From a virus, in the IMG/VR virus record IMGVR_UViG_3300042861_000881, positions 1 through 59,744 of that record: a stretch of DNA of 59,744 nucleotides; one strand, written 5' to 3'. The notes below the pieces were generated by a model. The model saw nothing but the letters and a program-made list of their open reading frames with translations, did not search any database and was not told the origin of the DNA. Shown here piece after piece: positions 8,477 to 17,237 of the stretch. A program made the translations under genes and the position numbers. Each line of letters begins with the position of its first letter. Position 1 is the stretch's first letter.

Positions 8477-9830
8477 ATCTTTCTTTTAACATATTAAATT
8501 CATTATCTTTTAAACTTTGAGGGATTGTATCAGTTAATCTAGACCCCCAAGTCCTATTTACAACTGTAATTTTATCTAAAATATATGGTTCACCGTATTT
8601 TAAAAACATTTTTTGATAGTAGTCACAGTCCATTAACCAATTTAAACCATTATCAAAATAAATCAAGTCGTTATTTTTAATTGTCATCCCACTTGGGCAA
8701 CCCATAGTATTTAACCCTGTCCATATCCTATCATTCCAAACCGGATGATATAATCTGTAAAAATTAATACCATCATCACTATGGTAAAATTTGGTCATAA
8801 ACCACTTAATGTTAGTATCGGAATATTTTATAAAATTAAATTGATTTTCCAAAGAGTTTTCATTATATAAAAAATCGTCTTGGAATAATACTTTAATCCA
8901 TTTACCTTTACACATAGTTAAAGCGTTATTGATGTTTGGTGAAATTACTCCTCTACCAACCTCATTTTTAACATATGTTATTGACATTTTATTCTCCCAT
9001 CTCTTTATAACATCATAAATTGTGTCATCAGTACTATGGTCAGATATTACCACCTCAAAATCGGTGAATGTTTGTTTTGATATAATATCTAAACTAAAAT
9101 CTAAAAATTCAGAACCTCTACCATTATATCCATATGTTGGTATGGCGATTGAGAAAAATGGTTTTTTATTTAATTTATCTACATTCATTGTGGTATTTTT
9201 TGGTATATGTGACGGTGAATTTACCGGAGTTACGGATTTAGTTTGACTGGCCAACTCATACATAGATTTAGATTCAGTACCTACATTATAAACACCATTT
9301 TCATTATCATTGATTAACTTAATAATTAATTCGCTAATTTTATCAACATAATCAAAATTACCAATTTGGTCTACCCAAGCATTCTCATATGGAAAAGGTT
9401 TGGGTTTATGTGTACATCGACATATTAAATAATCATTAGATAATAATTGAACTAATCCATCACCTAATAATTTAGTATAACCATACCAATTATTACAATG
9501 TACCGGTACATCATTTTCTGAAGAGTTTCTATTTGAACCTGTATAAATGTAATCCGTTGAAATGTGGATTAATTTAATATTATTTGCGTTACAATAATTT
9601 ATTAAGTTTTTAATAAATTCGTAATTAAGTTTCCAATGACTTTCTCTATCGTTGGAATATGTATTAGTTTCGGCAATACAATTTAATATTGTATCAAAAC
9701 CCGTAGGGATTGATGTTTCTAAGTCATCAACATTAAAGTTGGTTTTCTTTCTTGAAACATAATCCCATCCAGTTTGTTTTACAATTTCTCCTCCTAATAA
9801 TCCATCTCCTAAAACAAGAACTTTACCCAT
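8460..9830 (-). CDS. RmlD-like sugar-nucleotide reductase fused to a GT2 glycosyltransferase
   Basis: A two-domain protein of 456 residues. Residues 1-220 are an RmlD-like short-chain reductase: MGKVLVLGDGLLGGEIV (Rossmann loop), LNCIAETNTYSND, HISTDYIYTGS, and the Tyr-x3-Lys pair in WYGYTKLLGDG. Residues from about 230 are a GT2 transferase: FFSIAIPTYGYNGRG, ISKQTFTDFEVVISDHSTDDT, and LFQDDFLY as the DxD-like site. I choose the start at 9830 because MGKVLVLGDG is the expected first strand and this ATG lies 1 bp after the stop of the RfbH-like gene. A start at 9905 would add 25 residues inside that gene. The fusion may couple making a deoxysugar donor to using it, but no donor is evident. Confidence 0.82.
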   Translation of the reverse strand: MGKVLVLGDGLLGGEIVKQTGWDYVSRKKTNFNVDDLETSIPTGFDTILNCIAETNTYSNDRESHWKLNYEFIKNLINYCNANNIKLIHISTDYIYTGSNRNSSENDVPVHCNNWYGYTKLLGDGLVQLLSNDYLICRCTHKPKPFPYENAWVDQIGNFDYVDKISELIIKLINDNENGVYNVGTESKSMYELASQTKSVTPVNSPSHIPKNTTMNVDKLNKKPFFSIAIPTYGYNGRGSEFLDFSLDIISKQTFTDFEVVISDHSTDDTIYDVIKRWENKMSITYVKNEVGRGVISPNINNALTMCKGKWIKVLFQDDFLYNENSLENQFNFIKYSDTNIKWFMTKFYHSDDGINFYRLYHPVWNDRIWTGLNTMGCPSGMTIKNNDLIYFDNGLNWLMDCDYYQKMFLKYGEPYILDKITVVNRTWGSRLTDTIPQSLKDNEFNMLKERYDTTT

Positions 9831-9831
9831 A

Positions 9832-11133
9832 TTAATTTTCCCATTTTTCTTTAAAGATTGATTCAACATAATCGAATACAGGTTCATCATAATGTGGGGC
9901 GGCACCTAAAAAGAACACTTTATCTAATACTTGATTAGCGTTTGGATATTTATTCAAATCATCTAAATGACGATATCCCGGGTGCATTAATATATTTCCG
10001 GCAAAATAATTTCTTGTTTGAATTTTATTAGATTCTAAAAATGAAACTAATTTATCTTTTAATTCTTTTGATTCACATATAAATGGAGTTCCAAACCAAC
10101 AAGTGTCCGCTTTTTCTAACATATTAACACCTTTTAATCCGTCAACATATTTCAATAAAATACTTTCAATTTTATTTTTACTTATTTTTCTTTTTGCATC
10201 AATTTCATTAAACCTTTTTAATTGAACTACTCCGATAGAACCTTGTAAATCCATAGGTTTTAAATTATACCCCATATTAGTAAAAACATATTTGTGGTCA
10301 ATTATTCCATCATATGACTCTAACCAAGTATCAAATCTTTTTCCACAAGTCCCACAAGACAATAAATTTGCCGCTCCAACACAATAACAATCTCTACCCC
10401 ACCAAGAAAAACTTACAAACAACTTTTTTAATTCAGGATTGTTTGAACAAACCATCCCACCTTCTCCGGTTGATATATGGTGAGCAGGATAGAAAGAAGT
10501 GGTCCAAGCAACGTAATAACTACTTAAATCTTTTCCGTCCCATTTAGACCCTAAACTATCACAACTATCACCAACTAATTTAATATTACGTCTTTCACAT
10601 AACTCAACCAAATAATCCATATCAGGGGCATTTCCTAAAACAGGTGAAACAAAAATTGCTTTAGTTTTGTCTGTAATTTTCTCTTCAATTTTGGTAAGGT
10701 CAAAATTTAAAGTATCGTATTCAATATCAACAAATACCGGTACTAAGTTATTTTGTACTAATGGGGATATTGTCGTTGGAAATCCAACCGGAGATACTAT
10801 TACTTCATCACCATCATTCCATCCAAAATATTTTTTAAGAGCCGCGATTAATACTAAGTTTGCGGAACTACCTGAATTAACCATATGAGCGTATTTAACA
10901 CCAAAAAGTTCACAAAACGCGTCTTCAAATTTACGAACATTTTCTCCTGCAACAACCCATCTACCCGTAATAAATGTTTTTATTGCTGCCATAATTTCTT
11001 CTTCATCCCAATATGGGCCTGAATATAAAACTTGGCTTTTACCAGGAATAAATGATTTGTTATACAAATATTTTGGTTTGTTTTCTTTTAAATGTTCAGT
11101 TAAGTCTAATAGTAATTTGTCAATTTGTTTCAT
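9832..11133 (-). CDS. rfbH: RfbH-type 3-dehydrase (PLP plus [2Fe-2S])
   Basis: A 433-residue protein of the DegT/DnrJ/EryC1/StrS aminotransferase fold, matching CDP-4-keto-6-deoxyglucose-3-dehydrase (E1, RfbH/DdhC). The usual PLP lysine is replaced by histidine in SFYPAHHISTGEGG (H218/H219), the hallmark of dehydrases that keep PMP unbound. The cysteine pattern C191-x57-C249-x1-C251 followed by C260 and C263 closely fits the E1 [2Fe-2S] motif, which GDP-sugar ColD enzymes lack. Such enzymes remove the C-3 hydroxyl to make 3,6-dideoxyhexoses and need an iron-sulfur reductase partner (E3). None is seen in the window, so the partner would come from the host or another phage region. The sugar nucleotide used is unknown. 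Confidence 0.88.
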   Translation of the reverse strand: MKQIDKLLLDLTEHLKENKPKYLYNKSFIPGKSQVLYSGPYWDEEEIMAAIKTFITGRWVVAGENVRKFEDAFCELFGVKYAHMVNSGSSANLVLIAALKKYFGWNDGDEVIVSPVGFPTTISPLVQNNLVPVFVDIEYDTLNFDLTKIEEKITDKTKAIFVSPVLGNAPDMDYLVELCERRNIKLVGDSCDSLGSKWDGKDLSSYYVAWTTSFYPAHHISTGEGGMVCSNNPELKKLFVSFSWWGRDCYCVGAANLLSCGTCGKRFDTWLESYDGIIDHKYVFTNMGYNLKPMDLQGSIGVVQLKRFNEIDAKRKISKNKIESILLKYVDGLKGVNMLEKADTCWFGTPFICESKELKDKLVSFLESNKIQTRNYFAGNILMHPGYRHLDDLNKYPNANQVLDKVFFLGAAPHYDEPVFDYVESIFKEKWEN

Positions 11134-11168
11134 AATATAGTTTTTATTTAAATTTAATTTTTATTTAG

Positions 11169-11951
11169 TTAATAGTCAAGTTTTATCCATTCATTTGGGA
11201 TGACATCTTGAGTATCTATTGGTCCATTATTTGAAAACCATTTGTTTGGTGCTATTACTTTTTTATTCGGATATTCGTTTAAATATGCTCCCCACCAACT
11301 AAATGAACTATTTGACATTATATTATTATCACACATTGTAATTAATGTTAGGTCCAATAATTCATCATTAAAATCAGGAATAAAATAGTTATCAGATTTA
11401 AAATTTTCTTTAACCCAATTTATATCATCGGAAATAAATACAAAATAAGAATCTCCAATTGTTTGTATTGCTTTTTTATAGTAATCTAATGTACAGACTA
11501 AATGGACATCACTAAACAAAAGGTAATCCCCTCGTCTAATATGAACAGAAGTTATTGGCTTATCATTTAAATTATTTTCATTTAAATAATTTTCAATTAT
11601 TGATTTATTTTTGTCTGAAAAATAAAACAATTGTTTAATTTCATTTTTATAATCTTCAAAATATTTTTCACTTTGAAAATAACCTCTAATTAATAAATCA
11701 TCCTGATATGGGATTTCCGTATAACTAAATTTCGGTTCGTGATAAAAATTTGTGAATGCGTAATTATCCGTTTTATTAATATTTTTGAATATCGTATGAT
11801 AATATTTATTGGCTAAATGTCCTTGATTTGGTGTGTAACAAATATTTAAATTAATACCATATTCCGATTTGTTTCGTAATGATAAAGCAGCCGTTGCAGC
11901 TATTTGAAACATTTGATTACCTAATCCTCCTTGTAAACTACAACTTATCAT
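11169..11951 (-). CDS. GT11 alpha-1,2-fucosyltransferase-like protein (copy 3)
   Basis: A 260-residue GT11 enzyme with the cleanest motifs of the three copies. They are MISCSLQGGLGNQMFQIAAT at the N-terminus, the canonical donor site HIRRGDYLLF (about residue 135), and MSNSSFSWWGAYLN with KKVIAPNKWF at the C-terminus. Bacterial alpha-1,2-fucosyltransferases (WbwK, FutC types) have this architecture and a similar size. It should use GDP-L-fucose from the gmd/fcl pair. It overlaps the GT2 gene at 11938..12654 by 14 bp. A 35-bp gap separates it from the RfbH-like gene that follows on the same strand. Confidence 0.92.
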   Translation of the reverse strand: MISCSLQGGLGNQMFQIAATAALSLRNKSEYGINLNICYTPNQGHLANKYYHTIFKNINKTDNYAFTNFYHEPKFSYTEIPYQDDLLIRGYFQSEKYFEDYKNEIKQLFYFSDKNKSIIENYLNENNLNDKPITSVHIRRGDYLLFSDVHLVCTLDYYKKAIQTIGDSYFVFISDDINWVKENFKSDNYFIPDFNDELLDLTLITMCDNNIMSNSSFSWWGAYLNEYPNKKVIAPNKWFSNNGPIDTQDVIPNEWIKLDY

Positions 11952-12654
11952 ACGGTTTTTTATTTCGTATTTTTGTTGCGTGGTCGTTAACCATAGTCAT
12001 ATCCACTTTATGTTCATTGATTGGATTTTCGGCATTATAAACATAATTAACGTCAGTCATAAATCTATAATGTTCTTCTCCCGCCATTTCTAACATTGGG
12101 AACATAAAACATAAGTCACCACTCCATTGCCAATAATTTCCGTTTTCATCTTTTAAATCAGATTCTTTTATTTTTCTCCAAAGGAATGCTCTCCAAGTTC
12201 TAATGTGCGACGCAGTAAATCTTGATTGTCTTAATGTATTAAAATCTTTTTGTGGTTGAGCAAATCCCATATCCCCATTTGAATATTTAAAACTACCATT
12301 TGCAATCCAAACATTATTATCTTTATATAAATCATTAATTCTTTTAAATACATTTGAGTCCGGTAACCAATCATCTCCGTCAACCTCAATAATTAATTCA
12401 TTATCGTCAATATCTTTATTATATCGTATTGTTTTATCAAAATTACCCGCTTGATAAAGTTTTTTATCATTATCATCGACTAAAATAAATCTTGAATCAT
12501 TTTTAATAAAATTTTTAACTAATTCTACGGATTTATCGGTTGATAAATCGTGAGTTATGTAACATTTAAAATCTGTAAATGTTTGTGTTTTGATTGAAAA
12601 TAGGCATCTTTCAATATAATTTTCGGCATTATAAAATCCGGTTACTATTACCAT
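11938..12654 (-). CDS. GT2 family glycosyltransferase
   Basis: A 238-residue GT-A fold transferase. The N-terminus MVIVTGFYNAENYIERCL, the FTDFKCYITHDLSTDKSVEL segment and the metal-binding ELIIEVDGDDWLPD (DxD within 'vDgDDwl') are typical GT2 features. The later QPQKDFNTLRQSRFTASHIRTW and WSGDLCFMFPMLEMAG segments form the acceptor half. The donor is unknown. Its start overlaps the stop of the reductase-like gene 12654..13334 by one base (TAATG type), which suggests coupled translation. Confidence 0.85.
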   Translation of the reverse strand: MVIVTGFYNAENYIERCLFSIKTQTFTDFKCYITHDLSTDKSVELVKNFIKNDSRFILVDDNDKKLYQAGNFDKTIRYNKDIDDNELIIEVDGDDWLPDSNVFKRINDLYKDNNVWIANGSFKYSNGDMGFAQPQKDFNTLRQSRFTASHIRTWRAFLWRKIKESDLKDENGNYWQWSGDLCFMFPMLEMAGEEHYRFMTDVNYVYNAENPINEHKVDMTMVNDHATKIRNKKPYDKL

Positions 12655-13334
12655 TATTTAATATATTTTTTTAAAAGTTTATTCGTGTAGTTTTTTTTAT
12701 CGATACCTAGTGTATCAATTGTTTTATCAATTAATTTATCATTAGATGAATCCCAATTTTCGTTATTATTAGATTTTATTAATTCAAAATTTGTCGGTTT
12801 GTCTAAAATATCGGACATTAAAAGGTATAAATCAAGCACACTAATTTTTTCAATTCCTGATAAGTGAATAATCCTATTATGTATGTTATTTTTACTTTCT
12901 TTAACAATATTAACTAAATCTGTGACATCTAATATTGACCGATATGTTTTGTCTTTTATTTTAACTAATGAACCACTGTTAATTGATTTTTTAAAAAAAT
13001 TTATAATATTATTTTTATTACCAATAAACCCTATGACTTGAGGTATACGGTAAATAATAAATTGATTCGCATTTTTAATTATAAATTCTTCAATATTTTT
13101 TTTATGTGTGTAATAAGAATTATTTATGGTATCGGTTAATATACTACTGAAATATATTAATTTTAAGTTTTTATTTTCTAATAAACATTTTTTAATTAAG
13201 GTAAATTCTCTTTGAAATGATTCATCATCTAATTCTGTAGAACTAGAGACACCGGAAGCAAATATTATACAATCGTAAAAATGTTCTTCATATTTTAAAA
13301 ATTCATTGGAAATTAATCCGGACCCAACTATCAT
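12654..13334 (-). CDS. NAD(P)-dependent epimerase/dehydratase-like protein
   Basis: A 226-residue extended short-chain dehydrogenase-like protein, shorter than the usual 290-340. The dinucleotide motif is reduced to MIVGSGLISNEFL at the very N-terminus, without the usual preceding strand residues. FASGVSSS, LIYFSSILTD and a Tyr-x3-Lys pair in YYTHKKNIEEF are visible, followed by RIPQVIGFIGNKNNII and a substrate-binding region ending in a short Lys-rich tail. It probably acts on a nucleotide-linked sugar, but neither the reaction nor the substrate can be named. The truncated nucleotide loop may mean reduced or different activity. Confidence 0.7.
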   Translation of the reverse strand: MIVGSGLISNEFLKYEEHFYDCIIFASGVSSSTELDDESFQREFTLIKKCLLENKNLKLIYFSSILTDTINNSYYTHKKNIEEFIIKNANQFIIYRIPQVIGFIGNKNNIINFFKKSINSGSLVKIKDKTYRSILDVTDLVNIVKESKNNIHNRIIHLSGIEKISVLDLYLLMSDILDKPTNFELIKSNNNENWDSSNDKLIDKTIDTLGIDKKNYTNKLLKKYIK

Positions 13335-15481
13335 ATGTCAAATATTTTTTTCCATTCATTTATTATTTTTTCATTACCCCAATAAATGTTTTCGTGAGAT
13401 GTTGAATTAGTTCCTATAAATTCTGTTCCGGTTAAAATACATTCATCTTTAACTAAAGATGCAACTTCACTTAATGATGAACTATAAACTTTACCTATCA
13501 TATCATACATTTTTTGCTTATCATCCATAAAACCTTTTACAATCACTTTGTCACTACATAATGGTTTTACATACTGATTAAAATAATCGGTATTAGGTTC
13601 TCCAAATAGATACACTTTTTCACATCCATCATTTAAAGCTCGTTGTATTGATATATGTGTTTGTTTATTAAAATCAAAAGAACCTATAATTCCGGCAATT
13701 TTTCCCACACCTGATTTATCTGATTTGGATAGATTTTGTGTAAGATTTGGTATTATTGTATAATTTCCTTTATATTGGTTATGATATTCTCTATGAGTTT
13801 CATTAATGAACACTACCTCATCCCAATGTTGTTGAACTTCCCAAACTTTAAACAAATCTTTTTCGTGACAAGATAGGATGATTCGTTTAACATCAGGTCT
13901 ATTACCTAAATTTAAGAAATGGGAAATTATATTATCATTTGGTTCAAATCTAAAATTAATTAATAAATCAGATTTACATTTATTCAAATGCCATTTGTGA
14001 GGCCCATATAATGTGCAATCAATACCCGCATCGTTTAATTGATTCGTTAGGTTAATAAATGCAAATGTTGAACCTCCTTTATCTGAGAATCCGGTTATAA
14101 TTTTTATCTTAGGTTTATCTTTTATTGATAATTCTTTTCCTACTAAACTATTATCAACATAATTTTTATACTTATCTCTTATTTTAATACAAAATTCAAT
14201 ATCTTCAAATCCTGATATATTATTTTCATTAAACATTCCTTGAGTTAAAAAAACATTTGTTCTAACCATAGTTAAATTAAATTGATTACAATTAACTTCC
14301 TCTAAAAAAATTGGGTAATTATAATAATTTTGAGAATATTTTAAAACTGGTTGAGGTTGATTTACAACTTCAACACCACAAGATTTAATAGTGTTATCGT
14401 GATAATGAACTCTAGAACTTAACGTTCCAATCTTAGAGTTGGATTTAAAATTTTTAACCATTCCATAAATTACATCATTTAATAGGATGGTATTGTTTTT
14501 AACAAAAAATAAAAAAGAATACTCTTTATTTAATTTATTTTTAATAACTTCATTATACGCTGACGATAAATAAGGTTTATCTGAGTTTATTACAGTTAAG
14601 TTTGACTTTTTAGGTATAGGTGATAATTCATTTAAATTATTATATGTGAATAATATTATATCAAATAATGTTTCATCACAATTATTATAAATTGAATTAA
14701 TAACTTCTTCATTAAAAGTGTCAAATTCATTATATCCAATTAAAATTGCGGTTTTACCTACATTTTTTATTGTATTTTGTTTTTGATTAATGTTATAAGG
14801 TTGAGATGGTTTCAAATCTAAAGGAAGAACCTCATCATATTTTTTTAAAAATATTTCTTTAGAATCAAAAAATTCTTGATTTGGTTGCCCCACAGATTGA
14901 TGTGTTAATTCAAATGAAGATGTGATACCCAATTTAACCCCATCTAAATAATTAGATAAACAAAATGGGTGGTCATAATAATGGAACTTACCAATTGTTT
15001 CATCAAAACTATGTTTGATTTTATTTTTATCAAATGATATAAATACCCCATCAATAGTCACCACAGGTATTAAAAATGGTAATTTTGGTGAATACTTACT
15101 CAACCATTTGTTTTGACCATCCGGATGATGATAAACTTGACCAACCATTGTTTGACCCATTCTATCCCAATAAACACCGGATTTTGGAAAATAACAAGAG
15201 CCTGCTTTCCCAATAATTGCAAAGTCAGGATTGTCTGAAAAATCCTTTAATAATTTTTTTCCCCAGTTTGATTCTAATTTGATATCATTATGACAACACA
15301 CAATGATATCATTTTTTGATTCAGAAATTCCCTTATTATATAATTCAGTTAATTTATATTGATTGTGGTTAACATATTCTAAAATTTGAACATTTTTTAA
15401 ACCAACTGTTTGTAACAAATGTTGTCTAAATTTGTTATTATAAGTTTCGTCTTTATGTGTTGAATAAACTATTGTAATCAT
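13331..15481 (-). CDS. Three-part glycosyltransferase (GT2-like, GT2-like, GT4-like)
   Basis: A 716-residue multidomain protein. Residues 1-200 form a GT2-like domain (MITIVYSTHKDETYN, then DIIVCCHNDIKLESNWGKKL with an acidic metal site). Residues about 245-430 form a second GT-A-like domain (TAILIGYNEFDTFNEEVINS, FLFFVKNNTILLNDVI, GIMGTLSSRVHYH-like strand). Residues about 455-716 resemble a GT-B transferase (IKIITGFSDKGGSTFAFINL, then AGIIGSFDFNKQTHISIQRAL and GEPNTDYFNQYV). It may carry out successive transfers as a single polymerising enzyme, but the second domain's metal site is weak and it could be inactive. The gene overlaps both neighbours by 4 bp. Confidence 0.72.
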   Translation of the reverse strand: MITIVYSTHKDETYNNKFRQHLLQTVGLKNVQILEYVNHNQYKLTELYNKGISESKNDIIVCCHNDIKLESNWGKKLLKDFSDNPDFAIIGKAGSCYFPKSGVYWDRMGQTMVGQVYHHPDGQNKWLSKYSPKLPFLIPVVTIDGVFISFDKNKIKHSFDETIGKFHYYDHPFCLSNYLDGVKLGITSSFELTHQSVGQPNQEFFDSKEIFLKKYDEVLPLDLKPSQPYNINQKQNTIKNVGKTAILIGYNEFDTFNEEVINSIYNNCDETLFDIILFTYNNLNELSPIPKKSNLTVINSDKPYLSSAYNEVIKNKLNKEYSFLFFVKNNTILLNDVIYGMVKNFKSNSKIGTLSSRVHYHDNTIKSCGVEVVNQPQPVLKYSQNYYNYPIFLEEVNCNQFNLTMVRTNVFLTQGMFNENNISGFEDIEFCIKIRDKYKNYVDNSLVGKELSIKDKPKIKIITGFSDKGGSTFAFINLTNQLNDAGIDCTLYGPHKWHLNKCKSDLLINFRFEPNDNIISHFLNLGNRPDVKRIILSCHEKDLFKVWEVQQHWDEVVFINETHREYHNQYKGNYTIIPNLTQNLSKSDKSGVGKIAGIIGSFDFNKQTHISIQRALNDGCEKVYLFGEPNTDYFNQYVKPLCSDKVIVKGFMDDKQKMYDMIGKVYSSSLSEVASLVKDECILTGTEFIGTNSTSHENIYWGNEKIINEWKKIFDI

Positions 15482-16083
15482 ACTAATCCTGTACTACCAA
15501 ATCCGTTGGCTCCTCGTTCTTTTTTATTTATTTGGTCCACTTGGTTTAGTTCAACCCACGCACCATTAACAACCGGACAAACAACCGCTTGTCCAAATTT
15601 CATACCTTTAGGTATTTTTACTTCAGTTGGGTTGGTATTGAATATAATACCTTTAATTTCTCCGGTGTATCCGTTATCAACCGTTCCCGGTGAGTTTAAG
15701 ACCATAAGACCTTGATTAATGGCTAATCCACTTTTAGTCCTTACTTGTATCTCAAAACCATCTTTAATATCAAAAGAAAGACCACTAGGTACCAATGCTC
15801 GACCAAAGGGAGGTATAACTATATCTTCAACAGAATGTAAATCAAAACCTGAATCACTACCATAATTATATTTTGGGTGAACAGCATCCGGATGAAGTAT
15901 TTGATAAGGTAAATCTAATTTACCATTACTCTCAACCATTTTTTGTTCAATGTCTTCTAAATCAATATCCATTTCTTTCAAAATGTCATCATAATCAACC
16001 TCAACAGTATCAGATGAAAATGTTTCTTGTAAATTAAGTAATCGTTCTCTTAATTTTCCTAATTCTTCAAAATTATCTAACAT
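15478..16083 (-). CDS. dut: dUTPase (deoxyuridine triphosphatase)
   Basis: A trimeric-type dUTPase that hydrolyses dUTP to dUMP and keeps uracil out of phage DNA. The conserved motifs are visible in order: motif 1 SGFDLHS, motif 2 RTKSGLAI, motif 3 GTVDNGYTGEIKG with the catalytic Asp, motif 4 FGQAVVCP, and motif 5 RGANGFGSTG at the C-terminus. The protein has 201 residues against about 150 for the family. The extra 60 N-terminal residues (MLDNFEELGKLRERLLNLQE onward) are predicted by eye to be acidic and helical, possibly an oligomerisation or partner-binding arm. It lies with other nucleotide/DNA metabolism genes but is coupled by a 4-bp overlap to the glycosyltransferase gene. Confidence 0.95.
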   Translation of the reverse strand: MLDNFEELGKLRERLLNLQETFSSDTVEVDYDDILKEMDIDLEDIEQKMVESNGKLDLPYQILHPDAVHPKYNYGSDSGFDLHSVEDIVIPPFGRALVPSGLSFDIKDGFEIQVRTKSGLAINQGLMVLNSPGTVDNGYTGEIKGIIFNTNPTEVKIPKGMKFGQAVVCPVVNGAWVELNQVDQINKKERGANGFGSTGLV

Positions 16084-16784
16084 TATTCTAATTCTTTTAA
16101 TTTTTTTATTACATCAATCAACACAAGAACGTCTCGTTCACAATATGCGGTGATTTCTTCTAACATATTTTTATTCCAATATGCGTCGTGAACTTTGTCT
16201 CCGGTAACATCACCTTCTTTTGGAGAAGGAACGTCCATACAAGAACACATTAAATCCAATGAACCTATTGCGGTGTAAGCTCCGTATTGCCAAATTTCTT
16301 TGGTATCTATTGCTTTAATTTCCCACGGCTTAGTATCGTATGACGGTAAAAGTGTTGGTGGCATTAACCCATTGATAATCATTCGTTTCGCCAACATTGG
16401 GATGTCAAAATTTTTAAGATTGTGACCACATAGGTAAAAATCTAATTTACCACAACGATTAAGTAATTTTTGACATTCTTTCAATAACTCTTTTTCATCA
16501 TCACCTGAGAATGATTGTTTTTTAATCTCACCATTATCCATAACAAAGGCAACACTAACACAAACAATTTTTGCAAACTCAGGAACTAATGCTGCTCTTG
16601 TTTCAAAAACTTTATCGGCAGAAAATCCAACGTCTTCTGGGAATCGTTTTTGGAACCAATCAAAATATTTTTCAAATTGTGTTGCAACATTTGGATTATT
16701 AACTTTACACTCGGTATAGTTTTTACATCCACCAACGGTTTCTATATCAAGAAACAATATTTTGGTTAATGGTATTTTTATCAT
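16083..16784 (-). CDS. DnaQ/PolB-like 3'-5' exonuclease
   Basis: A 233-residue RNase H-fold exonuclease, resembling the stand-alone 3'-5' exonucleases related to family B polymerase exonuclease domains. Exo I is LFLDIETVGG (Asp and Glu), Exo II is CGHNLKNFDIPML (Asp) and Exo III is ITAYCERDVLVLIDV (Y-x3-D). A central LMCSCMDVPSPKEGDVTGDKVHDAYW loop is typical of the PolB-exo2-like group. It probably acts in DNA repair or in degrading DNA ends. The polymerase of this phage (40446..43379) carries its own exonuclease domain, so this gene is an additional activity. It shares 1 bp with the dUTPase start. Confidence 0.85.
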   Translation of the reverse strand: MIKIPLTKILFLDIETVGGCKNYTECKVNNPNVATQFEKYFDWFQKRFPEDVGFSADKVFETRAALVPEFAKIVCVSVAFVMDNGEIKKQSFSGDDEKELLKECQKLLNRCGKLDFYLCGHNLKNFDIPMLAKRMIINGLMPPTLLPSYDTKPWEIKAIDTKEIWQYGAYTAIGSLDLMCSCMDVPSPKEGDVTGDKVHDAYWNKNMLEEITAYCERDVLVLIDVIKKLKELE

Positions 16785-16785
16785 T

Positions 16786-17235
16786 TTAATCTAAATTTTT
16801 AATTATTTCAGGGTTTTGTTTGATTGTTTGTCTAGTTATTAAATCTTTAATTTTGGTTGTTGACCAATTATGTGACCTTGTCGTGTAAATTATCTTAATT
16901 GGTAAATGGTCACCGGTAAACCTTTTACCGATGTAATCATCACCCAATATTCTAATATCCGGTTTATAAAATTCCATTAATTGAATTAAATCCTCTTCAG
17001 TTTGATAAGTAACAACTTCATCAATATATTTAATTGACATTAATGTTTTATATCGTTCATACAAGGGTATTACAGGTTTGTATTTAGTAAATCTTGTTTC
17101 AGATGGGTCTCTTTGTAAAAAAACCATAAAATAATCACAATGACGTTTTGCTTCTTCAAAAGTGTATATATAACCCGGATGTAACAAATCAAAATTACCA
17201 GCGGTAAACCCAATTATTTTTTTATTAATTTCCAT
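16786..17235 (-). CDS. TagD-like cytidylyltransferase
   Basis: A 149-residue nucleotidyltransferase-fold protein related to glycerol-3-phosphate cytidylyltransferase and other small CTP-transferases. The nucleotide-binding signature, normally HxGH, appears as HPGY in FTAGNFDLLHPGYIYTFEEAK. The second signature, usually ISST..R, is STTKIKDLI in NWSTTKIKDLITRQ. The middle part, VVTYQTEEDLIQLMEFYKPDIRILGDDYIGKRF, fits the family well. It would activate a small phosphorylated alcohol or sugar as a CDP derivative for the glycan pathway. The changed second His could lower activity or shift specificity. It lies 1 bp upstream of the exonuclease gene. Confidence 0.8.
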   Translation of the reverse strand: MEINKKIIGFTAGNFDLLHPGYIYTFEEAKRHCDYFMVFLQRDPSETRFTKYKPVIPLYERYKTLMSIKYIDEVVTYQTEEDLIQLMEFYKPDIRILGDDYIGKRFTGDHLPIKIIYTTRSHNWSTTKIKDLITRQTIKQNPEIIKNLD

Positions 17236-17237
17236 AA

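Noticed and set aside
8460-9905. Start of the reductase/GT2 fusion at 9905
   Set aside because: The extra 25 residues overlap the RfbH-like gene and do not match any reductase; MGKVLVLGDG at 9830 is the natural first strand.
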